Below, piece by piece: positions 23,029 to 35,300 of a stretch of 39,583 bases of DNA; within the stretch, counting starts at the first letter, position 1, and each line of letters opens with the position of its first letter. The notes beneath the pieces are model-generated. The model searched no databases, was not told where the DNA came from, and was given only the letters and a program-made list of their open reading frames with translations. The translations under genes were made by a program, and so were the position numbers. This DNA comes from Syncephalis plumigaleata (taxonomy: Eukaryota > Zoopagomycota > Zoopagomycetes > Zoopagales > Piptocephalidaceae). Location of the stretch: positions 1-39,583 of the forward strand of contig JAIXMF010000103.1 in the NCBI GenBank assembly GCA_025201365.1. The letters run 5' to 3'.

Positions 23029-23361
23029 GTGTGGATAACAATGAAGCATGGTGTTCAAGTATTTCTAATTGACGAGATATCCTACTGTCACTTGTCATGC
23101 CTTCTTAATATGAGTACAATCTATAGCAATATACTAATTCATTATTCTATTAGATGCACACATCAGAATTGTAAAGATGACATGAATGGTAAAGGATTCG
23201 AGTATCGTGTATGGAATCGGGATATGGCAGCATGTCTGACCTTTATTCAGATTATTCTCAGTCTTCGCAATGGAAATGGTGTTCCAACACAACTACATCC
23301 AAGTGTCATTACTTCTAAACGTTCAAGAAATGAAGGACAACAAATAAGAACTTATCCGTGA
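23029..23361 (+). pseudogene. C-terminal remnant of a Fanzor/TnpB-like RuvC nuclease
   Basis: One open frame of about 110 codons, with an in-frame ATG at 23041 and a stop at 23359-23361. In order it contains VFLIDE followed by CHLSC, then CTHQNC, then RVWNRDMAACLTFIQIIL and LRNGNGVPTQLHP. This order matches the end of OrfB/TnpB/Fanzor proteins: the RuvC-II Glu in a (V/I)DE motif, a four-cysteine zinc ribbon, and the RuvC-III Asp in (W)NRDxNAAxNI. The upstream RuvC-I domain and any full-length coding sequence are missing, so it is probably a decayed transposon end. The match is from memory of the family pattern. It lies 87 bp from the divergent F-box gene start. It could also be an unrelated small gene. 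Confidence 0.45.
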
Positions 23362-24173
23362 TGGTTATCGCTGCTCATATCTAAATACGTATTAACGTGA
23401 CTATTTATTCGTAAAAACGAAAGGGTAACACCGTTAATCAAAAGGAAAAGTCCAGTAATCACACCTATTCTTTAATAATAATAAAAACATCTTCATTTAT
23501 TTGATGGTATATGTGTATGATGCTTTGTACTTGATGGAACAAGATAGTACAATTAGAGTAGCACACATATACCATAGATGCGGGTCAGAAATAAAAGCAA
23601 TTAAAACAAAAGAGGAGCAAAAGAAAACTGTATGATAAGTGAAAGGGGAACAAGAAGATGGCATCTCTCGTGTATTATTCCAAAGTTATACGATTCAATG
23701 ATTCTTTCCATTCATTATAAAGATAACTAATGAAATGACACTTCAACAATATCACGTATCATGACAGTGATTGGAATGTTCTAATAGTGTATGAGTGCCT
23801 TCATATAGTAGTATAATGGCGCAAAAAGAATGGAAATGAACTCGACTATTGTGTTGAAACAATATAAGAAAGAAAAAGTAATACGATAGATGATAAAAGC
23901 AAGAGAACAGTTGCTTCTAAAGAGAAGTAAGTGTAAGAGAGAGAGATACGCAAATAAGAAAAAGAGACTCAAAACTAAATATCAATAGAGGGACAATATT
24001 GATAAGTAAAAGAAAAGAGATAATCGCTACTCTATATGTATATATATATGTTTGTAAGGAAACCACCCGCATCGTTATATGATAGTTATAATAATAATGA
24101 AGATGTATATCGTAGATGTTGTTGATAATATCATGTAATCGTAACTACTATTCTCAATCAATCAAGTATCATT
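23362..24173. other. Intergenic, no gene seen
   Basis: AT- and purine-rich DNA without coding signals. The part next to 24174 is presumably the 3' untranslated region of the four-RRM gene; a TA run lies near 24037-24050. Confidence 0.5.
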
Positions 24174-27100
24174 TTACCATAGACGACCTGCTAGACGAGA
24201 TTCCAATGAAGATTGACGTTTCCATGGATTAGCAGTGTTGATCATTGCATCGGTTGATGTTGATGAAGTGATGGCAGCCATTGTAGTTGAAGTAGTAGCG
24301 GTAGCAGTGCTTCCACAAATAGTAGGTGACATAATTGGTGACACAATAGAATCACTACTATGATTATTACTATTGCTTATGAATAATTCTTGATAATTAT
24401 TACTACTACCAGTAGCAGTAGTAGTAGCAGTAGCAGTAGCATGACGCTCTGCTCCTACAGCCATGGAACGAGGACCACGCGTGCCCCATGAGAACAATGA
24501 GACATCCATGGTATTCTGTGGCATACACGTATCAAGTGGTGGAAATATTTCCAATTGTGACTGATGTGCAGTATTAGCAGCAGTGGTAGTAGTAGTAAGA
24601 ATCATATCAGGATCCATTGACATTTGTGATGAGAATAGTGCTTCAGTCATCCATTGTGATGATGATGCAGATGCAGATGATGCAGGCATTGATGATACTA
24701 ATGAACCTACAACATTATTAGATGCAATAGGTGGTGATTGAGCTGGTTCACCTGTAGCATCTACCACATCTATAACCTTATGATTTGTCGTAGTAGTTGT
24801 CGTAGCAGTCGATGATGATTGATCGAACATCCTAGTTAATGATGCGCTTAGACCATTATGGCTACTCATAACAGGAGATGATGCAGATGATAATAATTCG
24901 CCACTTCCCAAGGCAGGTGGAAGTGGTGATGACGATTGGTAAAGTGTCTCATCCGATAGATTATTAGACCATGCATCACTAATGGGTAACACGTTGGGTG
25001 ACATGGCAGGTGATCCAACCGAGCCTGCATTGGCATCCAACTCGGGACGAGGCGGATTGGCACATCGATCCTTGCCGAAATTAACGCGAACCCGCTCGTA
25101 GCCAGGTTTACCACGAATGGCATCAACTGCTTTCACGGCAGCGGCCACACTTGTAAAGTTAACGAATGCACACTGACGTTCGGGTAGCGTGTTAACAAGT
25201 TCAATCTCGCCGTATTCAGCGAAATCATCACGAAGTCGTTCGACGGTGAACACGCGTGCATCGTCTAGACCGCCTAGGTAAACATTACGACTGGCACCTA
25301 CACTGACTGCACGCATAACCTCGGCGGGCAATGGACGTGGTCTTCCCCAGCCAGGTCGTAAACGCTGATGCTTCACGACTAATCCCGGGTGAAGTGCACG
25401 TCGATAAAAGTCGGCTGCAGAATCGGCAGTAATGAAACTAACAAAGGCAATTCGTTTCTCGGGAATCAATCGAATTCGTTCTAATGCACCGCCACGAATA
25501 ACATTGCATAAATCTTCCACGGTAGTGCTACGCTTAAGATTGCCCAAATAGACGGTACGATGATCGGGTGATGGTGGTACCATGGGTTGATCAAGCATCA
25601 TCATGGCAGTGGGTGATCCAGGATTGGACAGAATGGTGGTAGCACCTGTATTCGCACCAGTTGGCGTGTTACAATTGCTATCGTTGCCATTCATGCCGAC
25701 TAGTATCATTGAATCATTATTTAATGTCGAGGGTGATTGTACTGCCGCTAATGGTGGTGAACAAACAACCGATTGAATGTTGGTCGGTGGTAGTGTTTGC
25801 TGTTGTGCTTGTACAAATAGATTTGTATTGGGACCATTAATGATAGTATTACCAGTGGAATGGTTGACATGATGATTATGGTTGTGATTATTAGGAGCAG
25901 AATTGGCTTGCATCCATGATATCGATGATAAAATTGAATTGGGACCTTGTTGTTGTTGTTGCTGTTGTTGTTGTTGCTGGTCTAATGTTACAGCAGCCAA
26001 TTCTGGTGACATGGTCATGGCTCTACCATTTGTCGTACTAGCGCTAGGATGATTGTAATTGGCATTAGGTAACATGGCCGTGTTAGATGATAGTGTCGCA
26101 GATATTTGAGCTGAAATCGACTGTCCAGCAGCATTGGCATTAGCATTAGGTGACACTCCAAATGCCATTGGATTGTGTACTGGTGGCAGTTGTGCATCAT
26201 TGGAAATAACATTACCAAATGAATCAGTACGATTACGTGCAGCTGCCGCGTAGGCCATGGCAGCTACTGCATTCGGTGGATAAATAATAGTATTCGTATT
26301 AGTATTCGTAGTATTGTTATTATTACTATTGTTATTACTATTACTATTATTATTATTGTTGCTGCTGTTATTGTTAATGAGACCTTGTGCATTCATGGCC
26401 ATCATCGTTTGTTGATGCTGTTGTAGCAGTTGTTGTTGTACACGCTGCTGTTGCTGTGCCTGCTGTTGCTGTTGCTGTTGATGCGCCAATTGTTGATGCG
26501 CTTGTTGCGATACCGCGCCACGTCCCAGATCCATACGATCGAGTTGCGATAGACCGGTGGATGGTCCATCCGGTTGTAGTGCACCATTAACAAGCACACA
26601 TCGATCTCGTCCGTATCCAACTTGTCTACCAAGCCATTGATCGGATGATGATCTGAACCATGCCACGCAACGAATGGCATCGGCAATCGACGTGAAATGC
26701 ACGAACGCAATACGTCGATCGGGGAACCAGCGTAAGGTTTCCACTTCACCGAATTGCTCGCAAGCATCTCGTACACGTGGCTCGGTGTCCTCGGGAACGA
26801 GTGCACTGATGAAGACAGCACGTGTGGCGCCGTCTTCTTCGGCTGCGCGTAAAACGTGGAGCGGCACTGGTGATGGCTTGCCCCAGCTAACCTTGATCTC
26901 TTGCCCGTTGACGATAAGCGAACGACGAGTAAGATGATTGGTAGTGGCACCATTGACGGGACTCGACACGCCACCGTTACTACCACCATTCGAACCGGCA
27001 TAGTCATTATGGAATGCGGACGCAGCAGCAGCACTAAGGAAACTGATAAAGGCACAGCCACGCTCGGGTAACATACGAATGGATTCGATAACGCCATGAG

Positions 27101-28229
27101 CACGAATCTGCTCCAAGATATCACGCGCGTCGGTATTCGCGGGTAGACCGCCCAGGTAAATGGTACGACATGGCTGACGCATTGGTGATTGATTCGGCGT
27201 AAGAGATCCGGATAGTGGCGTAGAAGGTAGGGGAACACGCTGCGAGCCACCATTACTATTTGTTTTACTTGGATCCATGGCCACTGATTGTGGAGGAGGG
27301 AATGGAAGTATCGTCACCGGGAATGCCGGCGATAACGGCGACATTGGTGACATGGGCGTATCGTAAGGCATGGCAGTTGACGTCGAAGCGGGTGACATGA
27401 TTGGCGTGCGTGGTAGACTCGCGTACATGTCTTCAATATTGTTGCCGTGGTGGTTGCTGTTGTGATTGACCTGACCACCTGTCACGTAATTGCCGGAGGG
27501 ATTGAATCCATTCTGATTGATGGATGTCGCCGATTGAGTTGCCATAGCCGTCAATGAAAGTGTGCTATGATTGGGCGACCATACACCGCCAAAGTTAAGA
27601 CCGGCGGGTGATGCGGGCATATGCCTAGTTGGCGATAGACCCGATTGATCCATCGCGTGAATGGAGATGTACGGCGATGATGATCCAGAAAGTGTACCAG
27701 CAGCGGCAGCGGCAGCAGCAGCAGCAGCAGCAGATGAAGGCAGCGACATGCCTGTCGCATGAGATGAACGACGAATAGTAGTCATGTTGGCCTCTTGAAC
27801 AGCGGCATAACGACCACCATCATCGAATATACTCTCTAGTTGACGCGCTTTATTATCATCATTGCCGGACAGCATTGACGCGTTAAAGGCATGTCCATTT
27901 AATCCGACATTGATATTGTTATTATAGCCGTTACTACTAGGAGGGTTGGACAACGATATGCCAGCCACAGGGAGCGATGATGCAGACAATGTATCGCATG
28001 ACTCCATAATTGTGTTACCACCATGACTGTTTGAAGGGGACATTGCCACTGCTTGCAAGGAAGGGTTGGTCCAAGAGGTAGCAGCAGCACTGGTTGACAT
28101 GGGTGGTAGAAACATCGCGGCAGACGAGAATGGATCCGCGTACCTTAGACGCTTACTTGTATCGCCAGGTGGTTCTACACCACGTTTCATGTTAGTTGTT
28201 GAGACAGCAACGGTTGTGGCATTCGCCAC
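24174..28229 (-). CDS. Four-RRM RNA-binding protein, Nrd1/MRN1 type
   Basis: A single exon of 1351 codons, striking beside its intron-rich neighbours. Four RRMs lie in two pairs: about 353-450 (RTIYLGGLPANTDARD, RGCAFISFLSA), about 469-550 (RAVFISALVPEDTEPRV, RIAFVHFTS, GYGRDRC), about 889-965 (RTVYLGNLKRSTTVEDL, KRIAFVSFITA, GWGRP) and about 980-1065 (RNVYLGGLDDARVFTVERL, RQCAFVNFTS, NFGKDRCANPPR). This paired layout matches fission yeast Nrd1 and budding yeast Mrn1, which bind mRNA and control differentiation or stress transcripts. Between and around the RRMs lie long Ser/Asn/Gln-rich low-complexity stretches with poly-Ala (~165-178), poly-Gln and poly-Asn, suited to granule formation. SP motifs are frequent and could be MAP-kinase sites. 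A large (283-codon) frame overlaps it but is a shadow. Confidence 0.92.
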   Translation of the reverse strand: MANATTVAVSTTNMKRGVEPPGDTSKRLRYADPFSSAAMFLPPMSTSAAATSWTNPSLQAVAMSPSNSHGGNTIMESCDTLSASSLPVAGISLSNPPSSNGYNNNINVGLNGHAFNASMLSGNDDNKARQLESIFDDGGRYAAVQEANMTTIRRSSHATGMSLPSSAAAAAAAAAAAGTLSGSSSPYISIHAMDQSGLSPTRHMPASPAGLNFGGVWSPNHSTLSLTAMATQSATSINQNGFNPSGNYVTGGQVNHNSNHHGNNIEDMYASLPRTPIMSPASTSTAMPYDTPMSPMSPLSPAFPVTILPFPPPQSVAMDPSKTNSNGGSQRVPLPSTPLSGSLTPNQSPMRQPCRTIYLGGLPANTDARDILEQIRAHGVIESIRMLPERGCAFISFLSAAAASAFHNDYAGSNGGSNGGVSSPVNGATTNHLTRRSLIVNGQEIKVSWGKPSPVPLHVLRAAEEDGATRAVFISALVPEDTEPRVRDACEQFGEVETLRWFPDRRIAFVHFTSIADAIRCVAWFRSSSDQWLGRQVGYGRDRCVLVNGALQPDGPSTGLSQLDRMDLGRGAVSQQAHQQLAHQQQQQQQAQQQQRVQQQLLQQHQQTMMAMNAQGLINNNSSNNNNNSNSNNNSNNNNTTNTNTNTIIYPPNAVAAMAYAAAARNRTDSFGNVISNDAQLPPVHNPMAFGVSPNANANAAGQSISAQISATLSSNTAMLPNANYNHPSASTTNGRAMTMSPELAAVTLDQQQQQQQQQQQGPNSILSSISWMQANSAPNNHNHNHHVNHSTGNTIINGPNTNLFVQAQQQTLPPTNIQSVVCSPPLAAVQSPSTLNNDSMILVGMNGNDSNCNTPTGANTGATTILSNPGSPTAMMMLDQPMVPPSPDHRTVYLGNLKRSTTVEDLCNVIRGGALERIRLIPEKRIAFVSFITADSAADFYRRALHPGLVVKHQRLRPGWGRPRPLPAEVMRAVSVGASRNVYLGGLDDARVFTVERLRDDFAEYGEIELVNTLPERQCAFVNFTSVAAAVKAVDAIRGKPGYERVRVNFGKDRCANPPRPELDANAGSVGSPAMSPNVLPISDAWSNNLSDETLYQSSSPLPPALGSGELLSSASSPVMSSHNGLSASLTRMFDQSSSTATTTTTTNHKVIDVVDATGEPAQSPPIASNNVVGSLVSSMPASSASASSSQWMTEALFSSQMSMDPDMILTTTTTAANTAHQSQLEIFPPLDTCMPQNTMDVSLFSWGTRGPRSMAVGAERHATATATTTATGSSNNYQELFISNSNNHSSDSIVSPIMSPTICGSTATATTSTTMAAITSSTSTDAMINTANPWKRQSSLESRLAGRLW

Positions 28230-31200
28230 ACCGTGCGTCGTTACGTTTATCGCGGCCGTGGTGACGATTGTGGTGGGTGTCGCTCCAATATGGCGACGAA
28301 TATTGCTATTATTAATGGATGAATTTGCCGAGTTAACGGTTGTTGTTGTTCGAGTAGTAGTAGTAGTAGAGGTAGTAGAAGAAGGTAGTGGTAAATGAGT
28401 TGAATGCGGAATTTTTATGTAAACGCGCTAAGCGCCTCCTACAAATGATTGCCTTTTTGTATGTACCGTCTTCTACCTTCAAACAAAAAATACGACAAAC
28501 AACACAAGTATGCGAAGCTAATTAACGTGCAAAATTTAAAAGCTAGCCTATAATACATAGATATACACATACATGATGTTAGTATTTCTAATTCATTTAT
28601 CATAGTAATTCATCATCATCAAGCATATGATAATGATAATGATAATGACGATGACGATTCATGACGTAATAGTGCATCAATAAAATAGTCATATTTCATT
28701 ACTTACCTCACAAATAAATCACAGTGATAATAGCGTAAGAAAACAATAACGGTAGTACAATAATGAACCACCGACACAAAAAACAAAAAAGAATCAACAA
28801 TAGAATGACGAAAAGAAAAGAGAGAAGTGATTAATTTTTGTTGACGACAAGTCGTTGAACGTTATCGCCAGCAAAGAGAATAGAATGTCGATAATGGTAC
28901 TAATAAAGAAGATGGTAATAATAATAATAATAATAATAGACTAATACTATTTAAAGTAGTTACGGGTTTTAGACAAGTTAAATGAACGAGAAAATCAAAG
29001 AAAAACGAATGAAGTAGGTCAGAGAGTGAGAAAGACCGTTAACAATGCAGATAATGCTGGAGATGTCTTTTTTTTGGTCGGTTGATTGGTTGTCAATAAT
29101 AGTAATATATAGTAGAGCGTAAAAGAGGAAACGAAATAATCTCAATGACTATAATGTGGAGGAGGAATAGCACGCGCGCACACACACACACACGCACCAA
29201 CACTCACTAAGAAAATATGTATATAATAGAAATGACTAGATAGAATGTGGACGGGCTCTAAGGATCAAAAGCCTGCCACCAAAAAGTGCAATAATGAAAG
29301 AACACAGAAGTAGTAAAAAGGTAGTCAATGAAAAAAAGAGGAAAGAATAAAACGGTTCCGAAAACAAATGAGATGTTGCGGTGGTGGTGGTATATATTGC
29401 TTGACCGTGTTACGGGTCTCCTTACTTTTTTGAAGCAAGCGGAACCAAAAGAAAGAAAACAAATACGAATGACGTGGTTACTGTGATACTAGTAGTAATA
29501 GTAGTGATAATAGTAGTGATAATAGTAGTGATAATAGTAGTAGTAGAGAGTTACGAATGAATGATGAAGGGAAAGACGTTTGTCGGAAAGAACAGAAAGT
29601 GAATGAAAGGAGAAAGAGATGTAGAATGTAGCAATGAATGTGTGTGTGTGCAATATATATAGTCAAATAGCAATATGTGTGTTCCGTTATATGCAAGTAG
29701 TATAAGCAAGGGTATATAGACGTATGAAATCAAACTATCAACGACGTGTTATCAAAGAAACTAGTAGCACGAGTCTATCACTTACAATTACTGACTCGAG
29801 ACTAGTTGAATAACCTATACTAATACTAATAATAATAATGACAACGTAGGGCAAGGAATGGAGTAGCACACGAACGATCTATCAAAAGGCAAAGATCAGG
29901 TGTATGTATGTGTGTATGTATGCGTAGTTATTCTGTTATGGTAGAGACACTAGCATATATGCATATACACACGCAGTACAGGTATAACCACCGTTATTGC
30001 CACACTAGTAACAACAAGCCCAAACAACGCAAGCCCAAACGATGAGAAGGAAAGATGAGTAAGAGGTAGGACGGGAAAAATAGGTAGTGCGAGTGAGAAA
30101 GGTAACAAGGTAACAAGGTAGCGAGGTGGAACGAGAAAGAAAGAGCGAGAGAGAGAGAGAGAAGGCGTAACCGACGAGAAGAAGAGGATAGAATAGGAAG
30201 AAGAAGGAAGAGGAGAGAGTGCGATCACAAATGGTAGGCGTAGAAAGAGACAAGTAACAGTAGTGAATAAACGAGTACTACTACTACTACCAATGCAAAT
30301 GATGTATTAGCATACAGCGTATAATAGGAATAGGAACGCTGCCAGGTAAGCAAAAGCTAATTCACCGTATTACCGTCTTGACGTAGACTGTCCAATGACG
30401 CTGATTGCAATACTAATAGTAATAAGGATAGGAATAAGAATAATAGGAAACCTAGAGAGCAGCATACACCCACCAACCACACGTATAGAACACGACGTTA
30501 GATGAGAGTGAGAGTGAGAGAGGAGCGTATTCGAATCCTACAGTAGCAATCACTGTATATATGCTCTACTACCAAAAAACAACTGCTTGTCAATCAGCCA
30601 CAACTACTCAGTACAACAAATAAGAGACGTGAACCGAGTAGAACGAGGATGATGTAGACAAGTAGAATGACAGCGGAATAGTAAAAAAAAGTTATGATAG
30701 GCGAGATAGAAGAAAAGGCAATGTAGGAAAACAAGCAATATCAATGTGTGTGTGTGTGTGTGTGTGTTACGAGTGACCACGGATGGAATAGCGTGGTAGT
30801 AGTAGTAGTAGCAGTAGTAGCAATGACGATATGGTAGGAGATGCCATGTCCTACAACATTCACACTACTAGGATAACATGACTCAGTTGTGTAGCAAGTC
30901 GCCATTGTATTGATAACTCTATCCTATCTTCACTCTTCACTCTTCTCTTCTAACCGGTGTGGCTGGATCAGACGCATTCAGTAGGGAATGGCATGCCATT
31001 CTCCTTTGATGTCCTCACATTGTAATTGTCAGAGAATGGAAGGAATAGACACACGTACATTCATAGTGACGATGATACTAGTCCACGTGAACAGAAAATA
31101 TAGGCAGCATGCCAAGAATAAATAGAAAAGCGACACGGCATTCCGTTTGAGAATCCGACGAAACCGGAATAATAATGGAACGGATTCAAAGTCCGTAGGA

Positions 31201-31339
31201 TATGTTCATTGTTATTCACCATTGCTAGCATGCATGTATATTGTTCAAGCTTGTCTAGTACTGCTTCTATCATTGTTGTTGTTGTTCATATTGCTATTTA
31301 GATAGGTTGAATAGCAGGTGCGAATTTATTACGTTACGC
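28230..31339. other. Long low-complexity region upstream of the four-RRM gene
   Basis: About 3.1 kb with no supportable gene. Open frames here are low-complexity translations of simple repeats. Microsatellites: AAT (about 28915-28937), CA (29168-29194), a GTAGTGATAATA-type array (about 29492-29548), GA (about 30144-30162), TG (30744-30767) and GTA (about 30796-30822). Most of it is probably promoter and 5' leader of the 24174-28229 gene, and the right end is the 3' flank of the gene at 31340. Long complex leaders are usual for regulators like this, but I see no splice-anchored exons. Confidence 0.5.
31325..31330 (-). terminator. AATAAA poly(A) signal (minus strand)
   Basis: TTTATT on the plus strand reads AATAAA on the minus strand, 10 nt after the stop codon of the coiled-coil gene at 31340-31342. 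This is close to the stop but in the expected orientation. Confidence 0.4.
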
Positions 31340-32058
31340 CTAAATACGTTGTGCCTTTTTTAAAAGCATATTGACATCCTTTTCCAATTCAACAATACGA
31401 CCTCGCCAAGCATACTGGCTTTCCTCGCTGGCATCCTATATGAAACATGAATACATAGTTATTAGACTATTGGAACATGTATCCTTTCCACTAGTGAAAA
31501 TACTTGCCATCATGGTACGTAATTCCTTACGCATATCCTCGAATGTAGCCTGAGTAATCGCTTGTTCCTCTAGACGACGTAGTGTCGATTCAACCTTCTC
31601 AATCTTACGAGCATAGTCGCGCACCTATTTCACCACGACATTAATGGAAAAGCATAAAGTAGCTCTCTTCTCTATTTTATTTACCTTTCGAGTGGATGAC
31701 TCAAGGTCTTCAACGGATTCAAGTAGGGTTCGTGAAGCATACATGTAATCATCTAGGAAACCATACCAGCCTAGTGCACCAGTTAACGTGGCACCCATAA
31801 AGAATCCCAATAGACTACAATTGATCAAAAAATACAAGGATCAGTATAAAGCTATTCGTGTTCTACGAGTGTAACCACTTACGTTGCTCCTACACGAGAA
31901 CGACTCTTGACATACTGTTTTACAACAGGAGGTGTAGTCGTTGCTGATTGCGCTGACGGCGTAGTGGATGCCGTGCTTACCGACACATTACGTCGCCAGG
32001 TGGTAGGTAGCGATAGTCGTCGCACAGTCAGAGGTAATACACGACCTGATAGTAGCAT
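31340..32058 (-). CDS. Membrane-anchored coiled-coil protein, probably mitochondrial
   Basis: Four exons (32058-31883, 31814-31685, 31624-31508, 31435-31340) give 172 residues. The N-terminus MLLSGRVLPLTVRRLSLPTT followed by WRRNVSVSTA is Arg/Ser-rich with no acidic residues, a typical matrix presequence. One membrane helix (LLGFFMGATLTGALGWYGFL) follows a basic KSRSRVGAT segment. The rest is helical heptad-like: LLESVEDLESSTRKVRDYA, KIEKVESTLRRLEEQA and IVELEKDVNMLLKKAQ. This layout suits an inner-membrane protein with a coiled coil in the intermembrane space, but I do not recognise a named family. The last intron uses a GC donor (ATG|gcaagt). It is divergent from the Stb6-like gene, with 324 bp between the starts. 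Confidence 0.7.
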
Positions 32059-32382
32059 ATTAGCGTAATGATCAACGAGGAAATAACAAAAATAAACCAA
32101 TGAGCAAATGGATCTGGCGTTGGAAGGTGGCGTAAAAAAGCAACACGTATTTGTGGCATTGATAAATAAATATCATTTCTAAATCAGATTCATGTCAACA
32201 TCATTGTTATCTACTATTGTTTACACAATAGATCATCAAGCATGATAGCTAGTATTGGATCTTTCTTTAATTGTGACAACGAAATAGATAAACAAGGAGA
32301 GCGTGTGTGCGTGGCTCATTATTGTCACTACTACTTCACGCTTCTTTCCCTTTGATTACCGTTATTATATAAACTATTACCG

Positions 32383-35300
32383 ATGACTACTGCCACTAGT
32401 CCACCTACTTCTAGTCATGGCGCTATACAAACTACGCCAGCAGTCAATTTCGCTTTTGCCGAACGAGCAAGATACGAATACTTGTGTTTACAACAACCGG
32501 ATCGTTTCTCGTATCTTACACTTGATGCCACACTACCAGGTTATCAAGTGTATTTAGTAGAGCAATGGTAATTGGAAGTAGTAACGAGGCATACACAACA
32601 CGTAACATTGAGCAATATTCATCATTACTTCATATAGGGCACTAGACCGACAACGTTTCTGTAAATCAGTATCTGTATTTACAGGAGACCAACAGCATCA
32701 GGTAATAGATAGACGAGTGCGCGTGATGGCTGTACTCCTTGACCATCATCATCATCATCCACTATCAAGCTAATAATAAATGCATGAATGCACGCTTACA
32801 GGTCAAGGTGTGTGTGGGTCGTACACAATTAAATGAAGACTACGAACGACTATGTATTCAATCGTCAGAACATGAAATATTCCGTACCAAAGAGGTGGAG
32901 CACATATATATATATATATATATATATGAGTATACACTAACTAACTAATCGAATATTCAATAGACATCATTAGGTCGATTTGCTTTTGCCATCAATGTTA
33001 ATCGTCTTAACACATCATTGAATCTATTACCCGTGCCTGATGGCGATGTTGACGTGGCATTCGGTCGTTTCGGTCTTAATGTCAATCTACGTCGTTTCGG
33101 CTGCAGTGGACGAGGCTCATTGTCATTAAAAATGCCAAGGTAATTCATTCATCTAATCAATATGAATCATAATATACACACATCATCTCATGTCGTGAAC
33201 AGTGAAGCAATCGAAGACTCATTCGAGAATCTATACCATATTGCCGATAATATATCAGTCTATTACGCGGTATGGGAATTGGGACGACTCATACAAATGT
33301 CACTTTATCTTTTGGGATTGACTAGCACCTATTTCGTGGATGGTCTAATATGCGATACAACATTGGCAGCTGCAAAACAGTTCACCATTGAATACGGTGT
33401 GAATGAACGAGAGGTAATGCATGATGATAGTGTCAATGATTATATAGTTATAGATAACTAGTTGTAACACATCATGTTCACTGTCATCATAGACCGGTGA
33501 AGGACCATTGAATCCATCGAATGTCGCACTACTATTGAGTAAAGTGGTTAGTGCTAGAAACAAGTTGTATCTACTGGGATATCAAGTAGGTAAGGATCCA
33601 TTTGATGATCCTGCCGCTTTACTACTTGGTGTTACGGCATTTCAGGCAAGTAGAACAAAGAGAAAATGACTGTAATGTAAACTAGATTTACTTATCTATT
33701 CTATTCTATTCTATCTCATTGCTAGAAAGCAACAGATAGCACGTTAACCGGCCGTCTTGATCGATCCACCTGTCGTCTACTGGACAATGCCTTTCTACAA
33801 CGGGGTACTCAAACGCTAAAAGTACATCGGGTAGGTGATACTAAGAGTAGCATGCATGCAACATGCTAATAAATGCAATCAAGATGTTAAAATCGAAAAT
33901 AGACGAAAGAAAAGGTACCTAGCATGATGATGTGTATACAGTAGAAACAATGTGACACGACACTAATTACTATTGTATTCAGGACATACACATGCCCTTG
34001 ATGTGGAAACTAGGGATCTCGAACGATTTGCCGCTACAGTTCACGGCGTGGATCGATTGAAATATCTTTGGCGGGGTAAAGGACGTCCATATAATCTACC
34101 GGAAGGAATTCCCGCCAGTATTGGCATAGGAGAGTTGGAGTATTACTTGGATCATATGTTCATGCAAACACCATCACCGAAAGTGAGTTCAATCCTCTGT
34201 CGAATATGTGTAATGCATCTACTTATCCTCTACAATAACCATTAGCCTACAACGGGTACTACTAGTAGAAGGGGCGATTTTGCACGTCCAGCTCGTCGAC
34301 TAGGCATTAAAATGTACGTAGAATGATGATGATCATCGTAGACTGAACGATAGCTTACGCGATGAATACTCTATATTAGTACGGGGAATAAGGCATCGTC
34401 CATGCCTGTACACCAGCAGAGTGGTCAAATGTCACCAACAGGTCTTGGTTTATCGCTTGCCTCTGGACCGGCAACAGCAGCGGAAATCGGTCTCTCACTA
34501 CTCAAACTGGCACGAGCACAGTAAGTTTACTATTTGCCATTCATCATAATTATATCCAACTAATTTGATGACTGTGTATATGTGTATATGTATATATAGC
34601 ACAGCTGAGAATAAGGGAAAACAAGCACATGCAGGTGGTCGATTTGAACGAATACGTAAAAGTATGCTGGTCAAAGTGTATCTACGTAGAATGTAGATAT
34701 TAACAATATGGTTCGTATTACATTAGATCGTAATAATAGGAAAGCCACAGAGGTGAAATCGACACATCAGCCGGTGGACACGTCGAATCAGCGTAAACAT
34801 CATACATTGACATTGCAAAAGTCATTCGATTGCTTGCCCGCATTATATGATCGTGAACGTGCCACGGTTGAGGCTCAACAATTACGACGTGTACGATCTG
34901 CGTCACCTGACACTTTCACGAGTATCACACCAATGTAGGAATTATGTGTAGTGTATACTAGTATAAATAGCAGTACCGACTAACTAGATATGATCATTAG
35001 CGAACGTTTACGTATGGATTTCCGTGTCTATGCTCGTTATGAAGAGTATTTAGATTATGAGAATCAATTATTGGCAGAAATTAACCAGTTAGAGGTAATT
35101 TCATTTCTATTGATTGTCATCTATTTGTATTTACGTAAATGTCACTATCCATAGACACTCTCTGCCAATATTGATGGTCAAATTGATCATTTGGATAATG
35201 TGATTGCCACTCGATCCCAATCTATTGCTGTAAGTTGTTGTTGTTGTTGCTTACCATTCTTTGTACGTTGACTAATAGTTGTCTTGATAAAGGAAATGCA

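Noticed and set aside
26402-27253. 283-codon minus-strand open frame inside the four-RRM gene
   Set aside because: It overlaps the 1351-codon RRM reading frame, lacks motifs and reflects biased codon use of the real gene.
29950-30253. Open frames in the purine-rich upstream region
   Set aside because: Ser/Leu/Phe-rich low-complexity translations of GA-type repeats in overlapping frames.
30520-30545. tRNA-like B box (TTCGAATCC)
   Set aside because: No pairing T-arm, acceptor stem or A box around it.
34708-34938. Independent 76-codon gene just after the Stb6-like stop
   Set aside because: It starts only 11 bp after that stop, and a phase-correct intron joins both parts; family members end in a coiled coil as here.
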